64,000 nucleotides of DNA. It comes from JAGQVA01 sp033764335 (GTDB lineage Bacteria; Bacteroidota; Bacteroidia; J057). This document shows, one piece after another, positions 51,429 through 62,300 of this stretch. The notes beneath the pieces were generated by a model, which made no database searches, was not told the origin of the DNA, and saw only the letters and a list, made by a program, of their open reading frames with translations. The position numbers and the translations under genes are program-made. Every line of letters begins with the position of its first letter. Position 1 is the stretch's first letter. The stretch lies in assembly GCA_033764335.1 (NCBI GenBank), contig JANRJC010000046.1:8331-72330 (forward strand), read 5' to 3'.

Positions 51429-53168
51429 ATGAAATGGATTATCCAGCCCACTCCGCCACAGGAAAAAGCCCTTGAAATGGCCGCGCTTCTCAGCAATAAA
51501 CAGCCGTTTCCCCTTCCCCTTGCCAATATCCTTCTTCAGCGCAACATTGATACTTATGAGCTTGCCCAGACGTTTTTTGTACCCGACGGTTCCCACCAGT
51601 TTGATCCGTTTCTGATGAAGGACATGGCCGAGGCCGTTGATCGTATTGTACAAGCTAAAAATAATAAGGAAAAAATCCTGCTTTTTGGCGATTACGATGT
51701 GGACGGAACTTCGGCGGTGACCCTTTTGTCGCTTTTTATGAGCGACTGGGGGTTTGATTTCACCTACTACATTCCGGATCGCTACAAAGAAGGTTATGGT
51801 GTTTCCTTTAAAGGCATTGAATACGCGGAAAAAGCCGGAGTACGACTCATTATCACCCTCGACTGCGGCATTAAAGCCATAGATCAGGTTCGATATGCCC
51901 AGACTAAGGGCATTGATGTAATCGTCTGCGACCACCACCAACCCGGGCCTGAACTCCCCAATGCCCTGGCGATTCTGGATCCGAAAAGAGAAGGTTGCCA
52001 TTATCCGTTTAAAGAACTTACCGGTTGTGGTGTGGGACTAAAACTTATCCAGGCGGTTACCCGCTATTTTATGGAACGAAAAAATCCATTACCCCAACCT
52101 GATTACGACCCCTTTCAGTCATACTGCGATTTAGTAACGCTCAGTATCGCCTGTGATATTGTACCCATTACCGGAGAAAACCGCATTATTGCTTATCATG
52201 GTTTACAAAAAATACGGAACTCTCCTCTGCCGGGGATTCAGGCGATCATGGCACAATCTCCGGAGCCACGCGAGTGGGACGTTTCGGATCTGGTATTTTT
52301 TATCGGGCCGAGGATTAATTCTGCGGGTCGCCTCGGCGATGCCCGCGACGCCGTAGAGGTATTATTGGGGAAACATGATTCGCTGAAATCCATGGCAAAT
52401 GACCTTCAGGACTCCAATGACGCCCGAAAAACCCTTGACCGCCAGACTACGCTCGAAGCCCTGGAGATGATCCGACAGGACCCGGATTATCCCACGAAAT
52501 CCACCACCGTTTTGCACAACCCCGAATGGCACAAGGGCATCATCGGCATTGTTGCTTCCCGGCTTATCGAACAATATTACCGTCCTACGGTATTGTTTAC
52601 TACTTCCGAAGGAAAACTCGTGGGATCCGCACGAAGTGTCATCGGGTTTGATTTATATGCTGCATTGGAGGCCTGTGAAGAGCATCTCCTTCAGTTTGGC
52701 GGCCATAAATACGCAGCAGGTCTGAGCCTGAGGCCCGAAGATTTTGTAAGATTTTCCGAAAAATTTGACCAGATCGTCAAAGAAACCATTACCGAAGAAC
52801 AACAACTTCCCGTTCTTTTTATAGACCAACCCCTTCCTTTCACCGAAATAAACGACCGGTTTATACGTCTGCTCAATCGAATGGAACCTTTTGGGCCGGG
52901 GAACCGCCGCCCGGTGTTTATTGCAAAAGGGGTAAAAGTTTTGCATGCCGTTGTATTAAAAGATGCGCATGTTCGTTTTGTCCTGCAACAGGAAAATATT
53001 ATGTTGGAAGCGGTCGGTTTTAATCTGGCGGAGGAATGGGCGAAGATGCCCGAAGGTCCGCTCGATATAGCTTTTCAGCCGATATTTAATACCTGGAATC
53101 AGAAAACCAGGATCAACCTCAGAATCAAGGATTTCAGACCCTCAAATGAGCCTCATGCAACCTTTTAA
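51429..53168 (+). CDS. recJ: Single-stranded-DNA exonuclease RecJ
   Basis: This 579-residue DHH-family nuclease has motif I FGDYDVDGTSA (residues 87-96), motif II TLDCGIKA, motif III CDHHQPG (DHH at 166-168), GCGVGLKL and the DHHA1 motif GGHKYAAGLSL. It degrades single-stranded DNA 5' to 3' with Mn/Mg in recombination and repair. The C-terminal OB region is present and length fits the family. The 3' end overlaps the next gene, a T9SS protein, by up to 23 bases. Confidence 0.96.
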   Translation: MKWIIQPTPPQEKALEMAALLSNKQPFPLPLANILLQRNIDTYELAQTFFVPDGSHQFDPFLMKDMAEAVDRIVQAKNNKEKILLFGDYDVDGTSAVTLLSLFMSDWGFDFTYYIPDRYKEGYGVSFKGIEYAEKAGVRLIITLDCGIKAIDQVRYAQTKGIDVIVCDHHQPGPELPNALAILDPKREGCHYPFKELTGCGVGLKLIQAVTRYFMERKNPLPQPDYDPFQSYCDLVTLSIACDIVPITGENRIIAYHGLQKIRNSPLPGIQAIMAQSPEPREWDVSDLVFFIGPRINSAGRLGDARDAVEVLLGKHDSLKSMANDLQDSNDARKTLDRQTTLEALEMIRQDPDYPTKSTTVLHNPEWHKGIIGIVASRLIEQYYRPTVLFTTSEGKLVGSARSVIGFDLYAALEACEEHLLQFGGHKYAAGLSLRPEDFVRFSEKFDQIVKETITEEQQLPVLFIDQPLPFTEINDRFIRLLNRMEPFGPGNRRPVFIAKGVKVLHAVVLKDAHVRFVLQQENIMLEAVGFNLAEEWAKMPEGPLDIAFQPIFNTWNQKTRINLRIKDFRPSNEPHATF

Positions 53169-55779
53169 ATTATTGATAATTGCACTGTTTGTGATGGGAA
53201 TAAATGCCCCACTGCAAGCCCAGATTCTTTCCTGGCAGTATGAAAATATCATTGACGATAATTACCAGTCGGGAGCCAATCCCGACATGGTAAAAGATGC
53301 GGCCGGGAACCTACATGTGTCTTACTGGAATAAAGAAGAAGATCGCCTGATGTACGCTTTTCGGCAGAAAAGTACGGGTACCTGGACGACCGAATCTATC
53401 GCCAACAGCGGCTCTCTGGGGTATGCCTCCGCAATTACGGTGGACGTTTCCGGCAATATTCATCTTGCCTACATTCAGGATCAGTCCGGTCGTGCTTACC
53501 TGCGTTATGCCACAAAAGCCGGAGGCGTATGGACGACGGAGGCCGTTATGGCCAATGATATAGGAGTTTATGGTGCAGACCTAAGTTTTCCTACTTATAT
53601 CCATCATTCGCTTGATATTATGATTAGCGCAGAGGGTAAGCCGGTTATTCTTTATTTTGATGGAAAAGTACAAACCCAGGTTTCCTGCCCTGCGCCCATC
53701 GGGCTGGTGTACAACAACTACGAACTGGATATGAATCTGGCCATCAGAACCGGTACAAATACCTGGCAGGTTTCCGGATTTGCGGATATCCCGGATCGCA
53801 AAGCCACGGGCTGTCTGGCCGACGGAGACCGCTACGGAGAGTTCTGCCGAATCGTACCTTCCGGGGGAGGGAAATATCAGGCCGTAACCAATTCCTTTCA
53901 CAACCACGACCTGCTGTTGTTTTCTTCCGAAGCCAATGACCTCAGCAACTGGGAATTTTCCCGCATTGATTCCACCAACCGTCAGTATATTGTGGAGGCC
54001 CGGCACTTCCGGGAGAGTTTTGACTATATAGACGCTGCCGTTACCCAAGACTCCATTCTGCATATTACTTACGGCCTTTCCACTTTCTACGGGTTACTCA
54101 CTTCGGAACCTACCCGCCGTACCTTTTATTATGCACAGGTAAATCTCAACAAACTCGGAACCCCGGGTTATACACCCTATATTTTTCGTTTCCTGCCCAA
54201 TACCGTTTACCGCAGTTATTACTCCCTTGCCGCGCATTCCAAAGACTCGGTTTACCTGACCTATTACAGCGTTCCGGATCGCAAGCTGGTTGTGGCATAT
54301 TCATACAACGCAGGTGCAAGTTGGCAGAATGATACCGTGATGCAGGTCATTACCAATACCTCTACCAAGACCCTGGTACACGGCGACAGCCTTTTTGTGC
54401 TGACATACGAAGCCGATAAAGATTACCTGATTCTTTCTTCCCGAAAACGAACGGGTACTGCATGGCGGCATGAAAATGCAACGGTTTCCGAAACGCGGGG
54501 AAATTACATGAGTTCCTATATGGTTCGCAACGGTGCAGATGATGAGGCTTATATTTTTTTCAATGAAAACCAGGTAGAGCGGTTTTACTATGGAGAGCGC
54601 ATCAATCAGAATTGGAGTTTTACACCAATAGATCAGGCAGGCAAAGGCGGGGCAAATGTGGCATTCACTCAAAACACTCAGGGGGAACCCTGCGCGGCTT
54701 ATGTTTTTACCCGTACCGCCGAGTTGCGGTACGCTCAAAGACAGAATGGAACTTGGTTTACCGGGCTGGTGGACGGATCATCCGATCCCCGTGAAGTGGT
54801 ACTAACCACACGGGGAGACTCAATACATATCTGCTATTTTGATCTGAGTACCGGTCATCTGAAATATGCCCGTGCAGGCGCAGCCACAGGCCCGTGGATC
54901 ATCTCCGTACTTGACAGTTCAAGTGCCATCATCGGCCAAAGGCCCAACCTTTTCACTGACGACGCCGGAACCCTGCATCTGTCTTATACCGATGCTTTTA
55001 AGGCGATACTCCGATACGCACGGAAACCCATCGGCGGAACCTGGACAAAAGAAAATGTGACCGCCGCAGGCAACTACAACCCGTCGTTTAGTTCTGTAAA
55101 TGTAACTTCTCAGGGTGATCCACAAATTGCCTTTCGCGACGCGAGCGACAATACAATTTTTCTGGCAGAAAAAATCAGCCCGACCAATTGGGCGATTAAC
55201 GAAGTGGCTATCGGCGACGTTACCAATCTGATTGGTTCACCCCTCAAACTTATCATAGATACCGAAAATCGCCCCTGGGTTCTGTACAACTACAGTTCCA
55301 ATCACGATGACCTGCGCCTTGTAAGGCAGGATGGCGCAGGCGTATGGAATCCGGTATCCATCACCAATAATACCGCAGAAGTCTCCAATGTCTTTGATTT
55401 TCATCTCTTGGGCGATGATTTTTACATTCTCGGTAAAAAAAATCAGGAGGGTTATTTCGGGCTGGGAATGCTTTACGCCGAAAACGGTGTCCGTACCGCG
55501 CTGGAGGCAGAATTTGCTAATCAGAATCTGAAAGTGTATCCCAATCCCTCTTCCGGGAATACCACTTTTGAATTTTCCTTAAATACCGCAGACCATATTT
55601 CACTAACCATTTACAACCTTTCCGGGCAAATGATATACTCTGTAACCGAAGAAGAGCCACTTCCGGCAGGGAATCATCAGAAAAACTGGAATGCTGAAAA
55701 TATCCCTTCCGGTGTGTACCTTTGCAGACTTTCCGGTCAAAAATTTACTCATTATCAAAAATGGGTACTTATACGGTAA
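53155..55779 (+). CDS. Large secreted protein with T9SS type A sorting domain
   Basis: The start at 53155 gives MQPFKLLIIALFVMGINAPLQAQ, a signal peptide; an ATG nine bases upstream is equally in frame. The 874 residues have repeats such as LHVSYWNKEEDRLMYAFRQKSTGTW, IHLAYIQDQSGRAYLRYATK and LHLSYTDAFKAILRYARKPIGGTW, forming a multi-bladed propeller or sialidase-like fold. The last 80 residues are a type A sorting domain (KVYPNPSSGNTTFEFS, YNLSGQMIYS, PSGVYLCRLSG). Function is unknown. It overlaps the end of recJ. Confidence 0.9.
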   Translation: MQPFKLLIIALFVMGINAPLQAQILSWQYENIIDDNYQSGANPDMVKDAAGNLHVSYWNKEEDRLMYAFRQKSTGTWTTESIANSGSLGYASAITVDVSGNIHLAYIQDQSGRAYLRYATKAGGVWTTEAVMANDIGVYGADLSFPTYIHHSLDIMISAEGKPVILYFDGKVQTQVSCPAPIGLVYNNYELDMNLAIRTGTNTWQVSGFADIPDRKATGCLADGDRYGEFCRIVPSGGGKYQAVTNSFHNHDLLLFSSEANDLSNWEFSRIDSTNRQYIVEARHFRESFDYIDAAVTQDSILHITYGLSTFYGLLTSEPTRRTFYYAQVNLNKLGTPGYTPYIFRFLPNTVYRSYYSLAAHSKDSVYLTYYSVPDRKLVVAYSYNAGASWQNDTVMQVITNTSTKTLVHGDSLFVLTYEADKDYLILSSRKRTGTAWRHENATVSETRGNYMSSYMVRNGADDEAYIFFNENQVERFYYGERINQNWSFTPIDQAGKGGANVAFTQNTQGEPCAAYVFTRTAELRYAQRQNGTWFTGLVDGSSDPREVVLTTRGDSIHICYFDLSTGHLKYARAGAATGPWIISVLDSSSAIIGQRPNLFTDDAGTLHLSYTDAFKAILRYARKPIGGTWTKENVTAAGNYNPSFSSVNVTSQGDPQIAFRDASDNTIFLAEKISPTNWAINEVAIGDVTNLIGSPLKLIIDTENRPWVLYNYSSNHDDLRLVRQDGAGVWNPVSITNNTAEVSNVFDFHLLGDDFYILGKKNQEGYFGLGMLYAENGVRTALEAEFANQNLKVYPNPSSGNTTFEFSLNTADHISLTIYNLSGQMIYSVTEEEPLPAGNHQKNWNAENIPSGVYLCRLSGQKFTHYQKWVLIR

Positions 55780-55791
55780 CATACAGGAATC

Positions 55792-56520
55792 ATGATTCTG
55801 ACAGCCAGAAATCTTGTCAAGAAGTACAAACAGCGGGCCGTCGTCAATGATGTCTCACTGGAAGTAAAACAGGGCGAAATTGTAGGCCTTCTCGGGCCAA
55901 ACGGAGCAGGGAAAACCACTTCCTTTTACATGATTGTGGGACTGATTCAGCCACAGTCAGGAAAAATATTCCTCGATGACATGGACATCACTCGTATGCC
56001 CATGTATAAAAGAGGACAGTTTGGCATCGGATACCTCGCGCAGGAAGCTTCTGTATTTCGCAACCTGACAGTAGAGGATAATATAATGGCGGTGCTGGAA
56101 ATGGGCTCCACACTGACCAAAGCCGAACGTCAGTATCGGGTGGACGAACTACTGAACGAGTTCAGCATCAATGAAATCCGTAAAAGCCCCGGCAGGGTGC
56201 TTTCCGGCGGCGAACGTCGCCGCACCGAAATCGCCCGCGCATTGGCCGTCAACCCCCGGTTTATCCTTTTGGATGAACCCTTTGCCGGGATTGACCCGAT
56301 TGCAGTGGAAGAAATTCAGCATCTGGTGATGAAACTCATCGAAAAAAATATCGGGGTACTGATTACCGACCACAATGTACACGAAACCCTGAATATAACA
56401 GACCGAGCCTATTTACTTTACGACGGAAAACTAAAACTATCGGGCACAGCCGAAGAACTTGCTGCAAATCCGGAAGCGAGAAAATTGTATCTTGGGGAAA
56501 ACTTCCAACTTAAGCGGTAA
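55792..56520 (+). CDS. lptB: LPS export ABC transporter ATPase LptB
   Basis: This 242-residue ABC ATPase has Walker A GPNGAGKT (residues about 36-43), Q-loop YLAQEASVFRNLTVEDN, signature LSGGERRRTEIARAL, Walker B FILLDEPFAGIDP and switch His in ITDHNVHETL. The ERRRxEIARAL and AGIDP wording and length are typical of LptB, which powers extraction of LPS by LptFGC. No lptF or lptG gene is adjacent. It overlaps the GH3 gene by one base. Confidence 0.93.
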   Translation: MILTARNLVKKYKQRAVVNDVSLEVKQGEIVGLLGPNGAGKTTSFYMIVGLIQPQSGKIFLDDMDITRMPMYKRGQFGIGYLAQEASVFRNLTVEDNIMAVLEMGSTLTKAERQYRVDELLNEFSINEIRKSPGRVLSGGERRRTEIARALAVNPRFILLDEPFAGIDPIAVEEIQHLVMKLIEKNIGVLITDHNVHETLNITDRAYLLYDGKLKLSGTAEELAANPEARKLYLGENFQLKR

Positions 56521-58049
56521 TGTTACTGTTGGTTCATAAAATTGCGTATTGGATACTTCGGCGAAGGCTCGAATATATTGAGCATTTCACCCAATATCCT
56601 GTAGAAACACAGCAGCGGGTTTTTCGCCACTTACTTGAAAAAGGCAGGGACACGGTTTTTGGTGATCAATATGGATTTTCGGATATCCGAACACTGCAAG
56701 ATTTTCGCAGACAGGTGCCGATTAGTTCGTATGAACAATTATTTCCCTTCATAGACCGCGCCTTTAAAGGCGAGCCTAATATCCTCTGGCCGGGCAAAGT
56801 CCATTGGTTTTCCAAATCCTCGGGCACTACCAATGATAAAAGCAAATATATCCCCCTTACTCAGGAGTCCCTGGACGACTGTCATTATCGCCTCGGGCAG
56901 GATATGCTGGCCATTTATCTTAACAATAAACCCGAAAGTAAACTCTTTACCGGCAAATCACTTTCCATTGGCGGAAGCCTTTCCGAAAACCCCAACAACC
57001 GCTCTATCCACTTCGGAGATGTCAGTGCGGTTCTCACCGAAAACCTTCCCCGTTTTTATGAACTTGTGCGCACGCCGGGCAAAAGTATTGCCCTGATGAG
57101 CAGTTGGGAGGAAAAAGTAGTCGCAATGGCTCGCGAAGTAATGTACGAAGATGTAACCAGTATCGTAGGTGTACCTACCTGGACACAGGTACTCATTTAC
57201 AAAATCTTCGAATTGCTGGAAATGAAAGATCACAATCTCCTCGAAGTCTGGCCGAATCTGGAGTTGTTTCTCCACGGCGGCGTGAGCTTTGATCCTTATC
57301 GCGAGCACTTTAAGTCATTGATCCCCTCCGAAAATATGACTTATATGGATTGTTACAATGCTTCGGAGGGATTTTTTGCTTTACAGGATGATTTTTCCCG
57401 CTTGGATCTTTTACTGATGTTGGATTATGGGATATTTTTTGAATTTATCCCAATCGAAAACGTGGAGGAGGATCACCCGCAGACTTATACCCTCGAAGAA
57501 GTCGAAACCAACCGCAACTACGCGATGGTCATCACCACAAATGGCGGTTTGTGGCGGTATCTCATCGGAGACACGGTGATGTTTACTTCACTATATCCCT
57601 TTAGAATCAAAATTACCGGTCGCACCAAACATTTTATCAATGCTTTTGGAGAGGAACTAATGGTGGACAACGCTGAAAAAGCGATCAGTGAAGCCAGCTT
57701 TCTTACGGGTGCGAGGGTGGAAAATTATACCGCCGCTCCTATATTTTTTGAAGGAGGAAGCCGTGGCGGGCATGAATGGCTGATCGAGTTTGAGAAAATT
57801 CCGGAAGACCTCGAAAAGTTTGGGCAAATTTTGGATGATACGCTCAAATCCGTCAATTCTGACTACGAAGCTAAACGAAAAGGCGACCTTGCCCTCGGCC
57901 CGCCCCTGATCCATGTACTTCCTTCCGGATCTTTTATCCGGTGGATGAAAAAACGCGGCAAACTCGGCGGCCAGCACAAAGTGCCTCGACTTGCCAATAA
58001 TCGCGATTACCTGGAAGATATTTTGAAAATGATCGCCGTCGGAAGCTGA
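56520..58049 (+). CDS. GH3 family acyl-adenylating enzyme
   Basis: This 509-residue protein is a bacterial member of the plant GH3 auxin/jasmonate family: the ATP motif FSKSSGTTNDKSKYIPLT near residue 100, MDCYNASEGFFALQDD near residue 275, and YLIGDTVMFTSLYPFRIKITGRTKHFINAFGEELM. GH3 enzymes adenylate a carboxylate and couple it to an amino acid. The bacterial substrate is unknown. The start overlaps the lptB stop by one base (TAATG), an arrangement common in Bacteroidota, so the acid could be envelope-related. Confidence 0.9.
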   Translation: MLLLVHKIAYWILRRRLEYIEHFTQYPVETQQRVFRHLLEKGRDTVFGDQYGFSDIRTLQDFRRQVPISSYEQLFPFIDRAFKGEPNILWPGKVHWFSKSSGTTNDKSKYIPLTQESLDDCHYRLGQDMLAIYLNNKPESKLFTGKSLSIGGSLSENPNNRSIHFGDVSAVLTENLPRFYELVRTPGKSIALMSSWEEKVVAMAREVMYEDVTSIVGVPTWTQVLIYKIFELLEMKDHNLLEVWPNLELFLHGGVSFDPYREHFKSLIPSENMTYMDCYNASEGFFALQDDFSRLDLLLMLDYGIFFEFIPIENVEEDHPQTYTLEEVETNRNYAMVITTNGGLWRYLIGDTVMFTSLYPFRIKITGRTKHFINAFGEELMVDNAEKAISEASFLTGARVENYTAAPIFFEGGSRGGHEWLIEFEKIPEDLEKFGQILDDTLKSVNSDYEAKRKGDLALGPPLIHVLPSGSFIRWMKKRGKLGGQHKVPRLANNRDYLEDILKMIAVGS

Positions 58050-58054
58050 TTTGC

Positions 58055-58705
58055 CTATACAGACGCAAGGATCGAAACCCCGGCTTTTACCGTATCACCG
58101 AGTTTGACCTGCACTTTGCACGATACCGGCATAAGAATATCTATACGGGAGCCGTATTTTATAAAGCCATATTCACTGCCCTGAGTCACCGTATCATTTT
58201 CATTGATATACCAGCGAATCCTCCGGGCCAGAAAACCGGCGATTTGCTTATACGCTACGGTAACCCGGTCATTCGCAGTTACGACGTAGGTCTGTTCGTT
58301 GAGAGAAGAAGACTTTGGATTAAACGCCATGAGGTATTTTCCCGGAAAATATTTTACCAGTCTGACTTTACCCCCGACAGGATTGCGGTTGACATGGACA
58401 TTGAGGGGCGACATAAAAATACTCACCTGAATCACTTTTCCATTGAAATAAACATTGTCTTCCACTTCTTCAATTACCACCACTTTCCCATCACACGGAG
58501 AAAGGATTTTGGAATCGTCAGTAACAATCTTTATATCGGGATTGCGAAAAAAATTAAAAACCAGAAAAACCAGAACCAATGCCGGTAAAAGCAACACATA
58601 CCCCAACGTTGTATTTACCCAGAAACCACCCGCAAGTAAAATCGAGATTACAATCAATGATACCGGGATCGTGGTTTTTCCTTCTTTGTGTAACTTTAGG
58701 ATCAT
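58055..58705 (-). CDS. psd: Phosphatidylserine decarboxylase proenzyme
   Basis: This 216-residue protein is the short PSD type. It has an N-terminal pair of helices (residues about 14-54), SPCDGKV near 69, FMSPLNVHVNRNPVGG near 97, and the self-cleavage pair Gly185-Ser186 in KYGSRIDI. Cleavage there makes the pyruvoyl group that decarboxylates phosphatidylserine to phosphatidylethanolamine at the inner membrane. pssA is not adjacent. It converges on the GH3 gene with 5 bases between stops. Confidence 0.94.
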   Translation of the reverse strand: MILKLHKEGKTTIPVSLIVISILLAGGFWVNTTLGYVLLLPALVLVFLVFNFFRNPDIKIVTDDSKILSPCDGKVVVIEEVEDNVYFNGKVIQVSIFMSPLNVHVNRNPVGGKVRLVKYFPGKYLMAFNPKSSSLNEQTYVVTANDRVTVAYKQIAGFLARRIRWYINENDTVTQGSEYGFIKYGSRIDILMPVSCKVQVKLGDTVKAGVSILASV

Positions 58706-58770
58706 AATAGAAAGTTAGTCTGCAAATATATAAAGCCTGATCATTCCTGAAGATATAAATTTACCGGAAT

Positions 58771-59172
58771 ATGAAAATCGAACATATTGGCATCGCCGTA
58801 AAATCTCTCGCCGAAGCCGAAAAACTATATACCATCCTCTTAAAAACGCCTCCTTACAAAAGGGAAACCGTGGATAGCGAGTCGGTAATCACCAGTTTTT
58901 TCCACACAGGTGAAGCCAAAATCGAATTGTTGGAAGCTACGGATGAAAATTCGGCCATCGCCCGGCACATTGACCGTCGGGGGGAGGGTATCCATCATAT
59001 CGCTTTTGAAGTAACGGACATTCATGAAGAAATGAAACGTTTGAAGGCAGAAGGGTTTCGGTTGTTAAATGATTTTCCGAAAAAAGGAGCCGACAATAAA
59101 CTTATCTGTTTCGTGCATCCGAAAGATTGTGGCGGTGTGCTTGTGGAAATTTGCCAGGAAATTCATGAATAA
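58771..59172 (+). CDS. mce: Methylmalonyl-CoA epimerase
   Basis: This 133-residue VOC-fold protein starts MKIEHIGIAVKSL with the first metal His, then TGEAKIELLEATDENSAIARHI, IHHIAFEVTDI with the second His, and VLVEICQE with the metal Glu. It interconverts R- and S-methylmalonyl-CoA in propionate metabolism. Length is right for the family. It is a single gene, divergent from psd; the mutase genes are not in the window. Confidence 0.92.
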   Translation: MKIEHIGIAVKSLAEAEKLYTILLKTPPYKRETVDSESVITSFFHTGEAKIELLEATDENSAIARHIDRRGEGIHHIAFEVTDIHEEMKRLKAEGFRLLNDFPKKGADNKLICFVHPKDCGGVLVEICQEIHE

Positions 59173-59348
59173 TACGACGACTCGATTGATCTTTTGTGCA
59201 ATAATCATTCCGATTTACAGTTTATTCAGCGAGTCGGCGAATAAATCATTCGCCATTGTACAGGTAAGAATCAATCACTTATTGTAGTCTCTTGAATAAG
59301 AATAAAACCAGGGTTTTAGTAGATTTGCAAAAGTATTCTCACTTTACC

Positions 59349-62300
59349 ATGAGCCGACTATTTCCTGTTTTTAAAATATTCCTGATGGTTGCAGGTTTGG
59401 GCCTCGCGGTCCGGCTTCCTGCTCAGGAAACACAGATTCCTCCCCAAACTAATCCTGCGGGTACAAATATCCCGGAGGGTCAATTACCTGACCTCCAGAA
59501 TCGTATTCAGCAACTCCGGGATGCGGGCGTTCCGGATTCCGAGATTCTAAAACGTATCCAGTCTCAATCCGGCGGGATTCCCGGCATCACCCAGCCGGTA
59601 TCACCTTCCCAAGCGGGTTCGGTGTCACCCATCGGTTCCGCTCAGGAAAATATTCAACTGGAAGGAACCCAAGAAGTGCTGGATGGCGAAGACGATGATT
59701 ATGATGATAAACCTGAAACAATCACGCAGGTGTTTATTCCACCCGGAGAACCCAGCAATATCTTCGGTCACGCGATGTTTAGGGATACGACCCAAAATTT
59801 TATTAAAGCGCTTTCGCCCGTACCCGCCGAAAATTATGTGGTAGGTGCCGGCGACCGTTTCACCATCACAATCTGGGGTTGCTCGGAGCTTTCGGAGAGC
59901 CTTACCATCGCCGCCGACGGCGCCGTTTTTCGCACCTATATCGGCAAAATTTACCTGGCAGGTCTTACTTATAAAAAAGCAGTTGCCATTCTCGAAGAGC
60001 GATACCGGGGAATTGTCTCTTCCTGTGCACAGATTGAAGTTTTTATGGGCCGCAGCCAGCGTACGCTGAGTGTAAACATCGTAGGGGAAGTCTATCGCCC
60101 CGGTTCTTATCAGATCAATGCGGCGGTTCCGGCTTTTAATGCGCTGTTTGAAGCGGGCGGAATTACCAATATTGGTTCGGTTCGGAATATCCTTATCAAA
60201 CGCGGCGGACGTACCATTCAGATTCTTGATGTGTATGACTTTTTGATCAACGGCAACGAAGAGCCTATTTACCTCCAGGACAATGACTTTATCTATGTTC
60301 CTGTTCAGGAAAAAGTCGTAACCGTCGAAGGTGCCGTCAAACGTGCCATGGATTTTGAACTCCGGGAAAGTGAAAACCTGAAAGACCTGATCAGGTTCAC
60401 CGGAGGGCTGAATTACGACGCACTTCGAAATGACGCTCAGATTTCCCGGCTTGAAAATGGTAGAGAAGTGCTTATCAATTTCCACCTCGACTCGATTCTT
60501 ACGAGTTCGGATCGGGATTACAGGCTACTTGGCGGGGACAAACTTATTATTCGAACCCTGAACAAAGGAGCCTATAATATTGTCCAGATATTTGGCAACC
60601 TCGAATACCCGGGAACTTATCAGCTTTTGCCCGGCGAAAGGGTTTCCGATCTTATAAGACGCGCCGGGGGGTTGGGAATGGATGCTTACCTCGATCGGGC
60701 GTATATTATTCGCATTGTCCCGACTTCCGACGAGGTTCTTTACATCCCGGTCAACTTAAACAATATCTTTGAGGGAGCCAGTCCCGAAAACAATCTCGAA
60801 TTGCAGTATTTTGATGCACTGATGATTTTCTCCAAATCCGAATTTCGCGATCAGCGCTTTATCGAAGTTACAGGACAGGTACGAAAACCGGGAACTTTCC
60901 AGACGCATCCCACCATGACCCTCAAGGATCTTTTATTTCTGACCGGAGGTCTGCGCGAAAATGCCGATTTTAATAATGTCGAACTTCTGCTTATTACCAA
61001 ACCCGAAGACTTGGCGGAGACATCCCTCCTCGGGAAGGATGATACGAATAATGAAACGGAAGGAGCGGAAACACCCACACCCATTGCCGACCAACCAATC
61101 TTAGAACCCGGACCCGAAGATCAGATTATAAGGCGTATCGCGATTGATAAAAACTGGCAGGAAGACCCGATGATTGATACCTTATTGATTCATGGGTTCA
61201 ATATGCTGCGGATATATTCGATTTATGATTTTATCCATTACAAATTTATAGATATTGAAGGTTCCGTCAAAAACCCTGGGCGGTTTCAGATTACCCAAGG
61301 CATGACCGTAAAAGACCTTTTATATATGGCTGGGGGACTTACCCAAGATGCCGATGTAAATGAAGTAGAATTATATCGCGACATTGACCCGGAAGAAATG
61401 GGATTGTATGGAACCGGAACAAATAAGCGCGAAATAGAACGAATACGTATAGACAAAGACTGGCAAAACGGCCATATTGTGGACAGTATAGAGGTTGCCG
61501 GATATCGGAAAATGGTCATCCGCTCGGAACGAGATTTTCTCAGCCAGGGATTTATCGAAGTAAAAGGGCTGGTAAACAAACCCGGCAGGTTTGAGGTGCT
61601 CCCCAATATGTCGCTCCTGGATGTGATATACATGGCGCAAGGGATTAAAATGGAGGCGGATTTCGAAAACATCGAACTGTCCCGGATCATCGAAACCATT
61701 GATGAAACCGGTGAAGTTGTACCCGTTCCCTGGTTATTAAAAAAAGTTTCCATTAACCAAAACTGGCAGGAGGACTCAACGTTGGATCAGATTCGGGTTA
61801 ATTCTTTTGACCAGGTATTCATCCGAAAAAACCCTTATTTTGAATTACAGGAGAGTGTTTTTATTACCGGAGAGGTAATAAACGAAGGGGAATACTTAAA
61901 AGCGCAGAAAGACGAGCCGCTGAGTTCGTTGGTAGGAAGAGCCGGAGGAATTACCAGTCTGGCCGACCTGAAAGGTTCACATCTGAACAGAGTCGGTATC
62001 GGCAATGTTGCTCTGAAACTGGACAAAGCCCTCCGCCGTCCCGGCTCCAAATATGATATCCATCTGCTCGAAGGAGATACCCTGATCATCCCTCCCCGGC
62101 TGGATATTGTGCGTATTTCCGGAAATGTCCTGAAACCGGGCACAACCGTTCTCTATGAACCCGGGAAAAAGAAACTGAAGTATTATGTCAACCTCGCCGG
62201 AGGATACGACCGCCGCAGCCATAAAAAAATGACCACCGTATCGTATGTTGACGGAAGAGTAAAACGCACCAAAAAATTCCTGGTGATACGAGATTATCCC

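Noticed and set aside
59069..59287. Plus-strand 72-residue reading frame after mce
   Set aside because: It is mostly a shadow of mce in another frame; the remaining 40 residues have no start signal or family.
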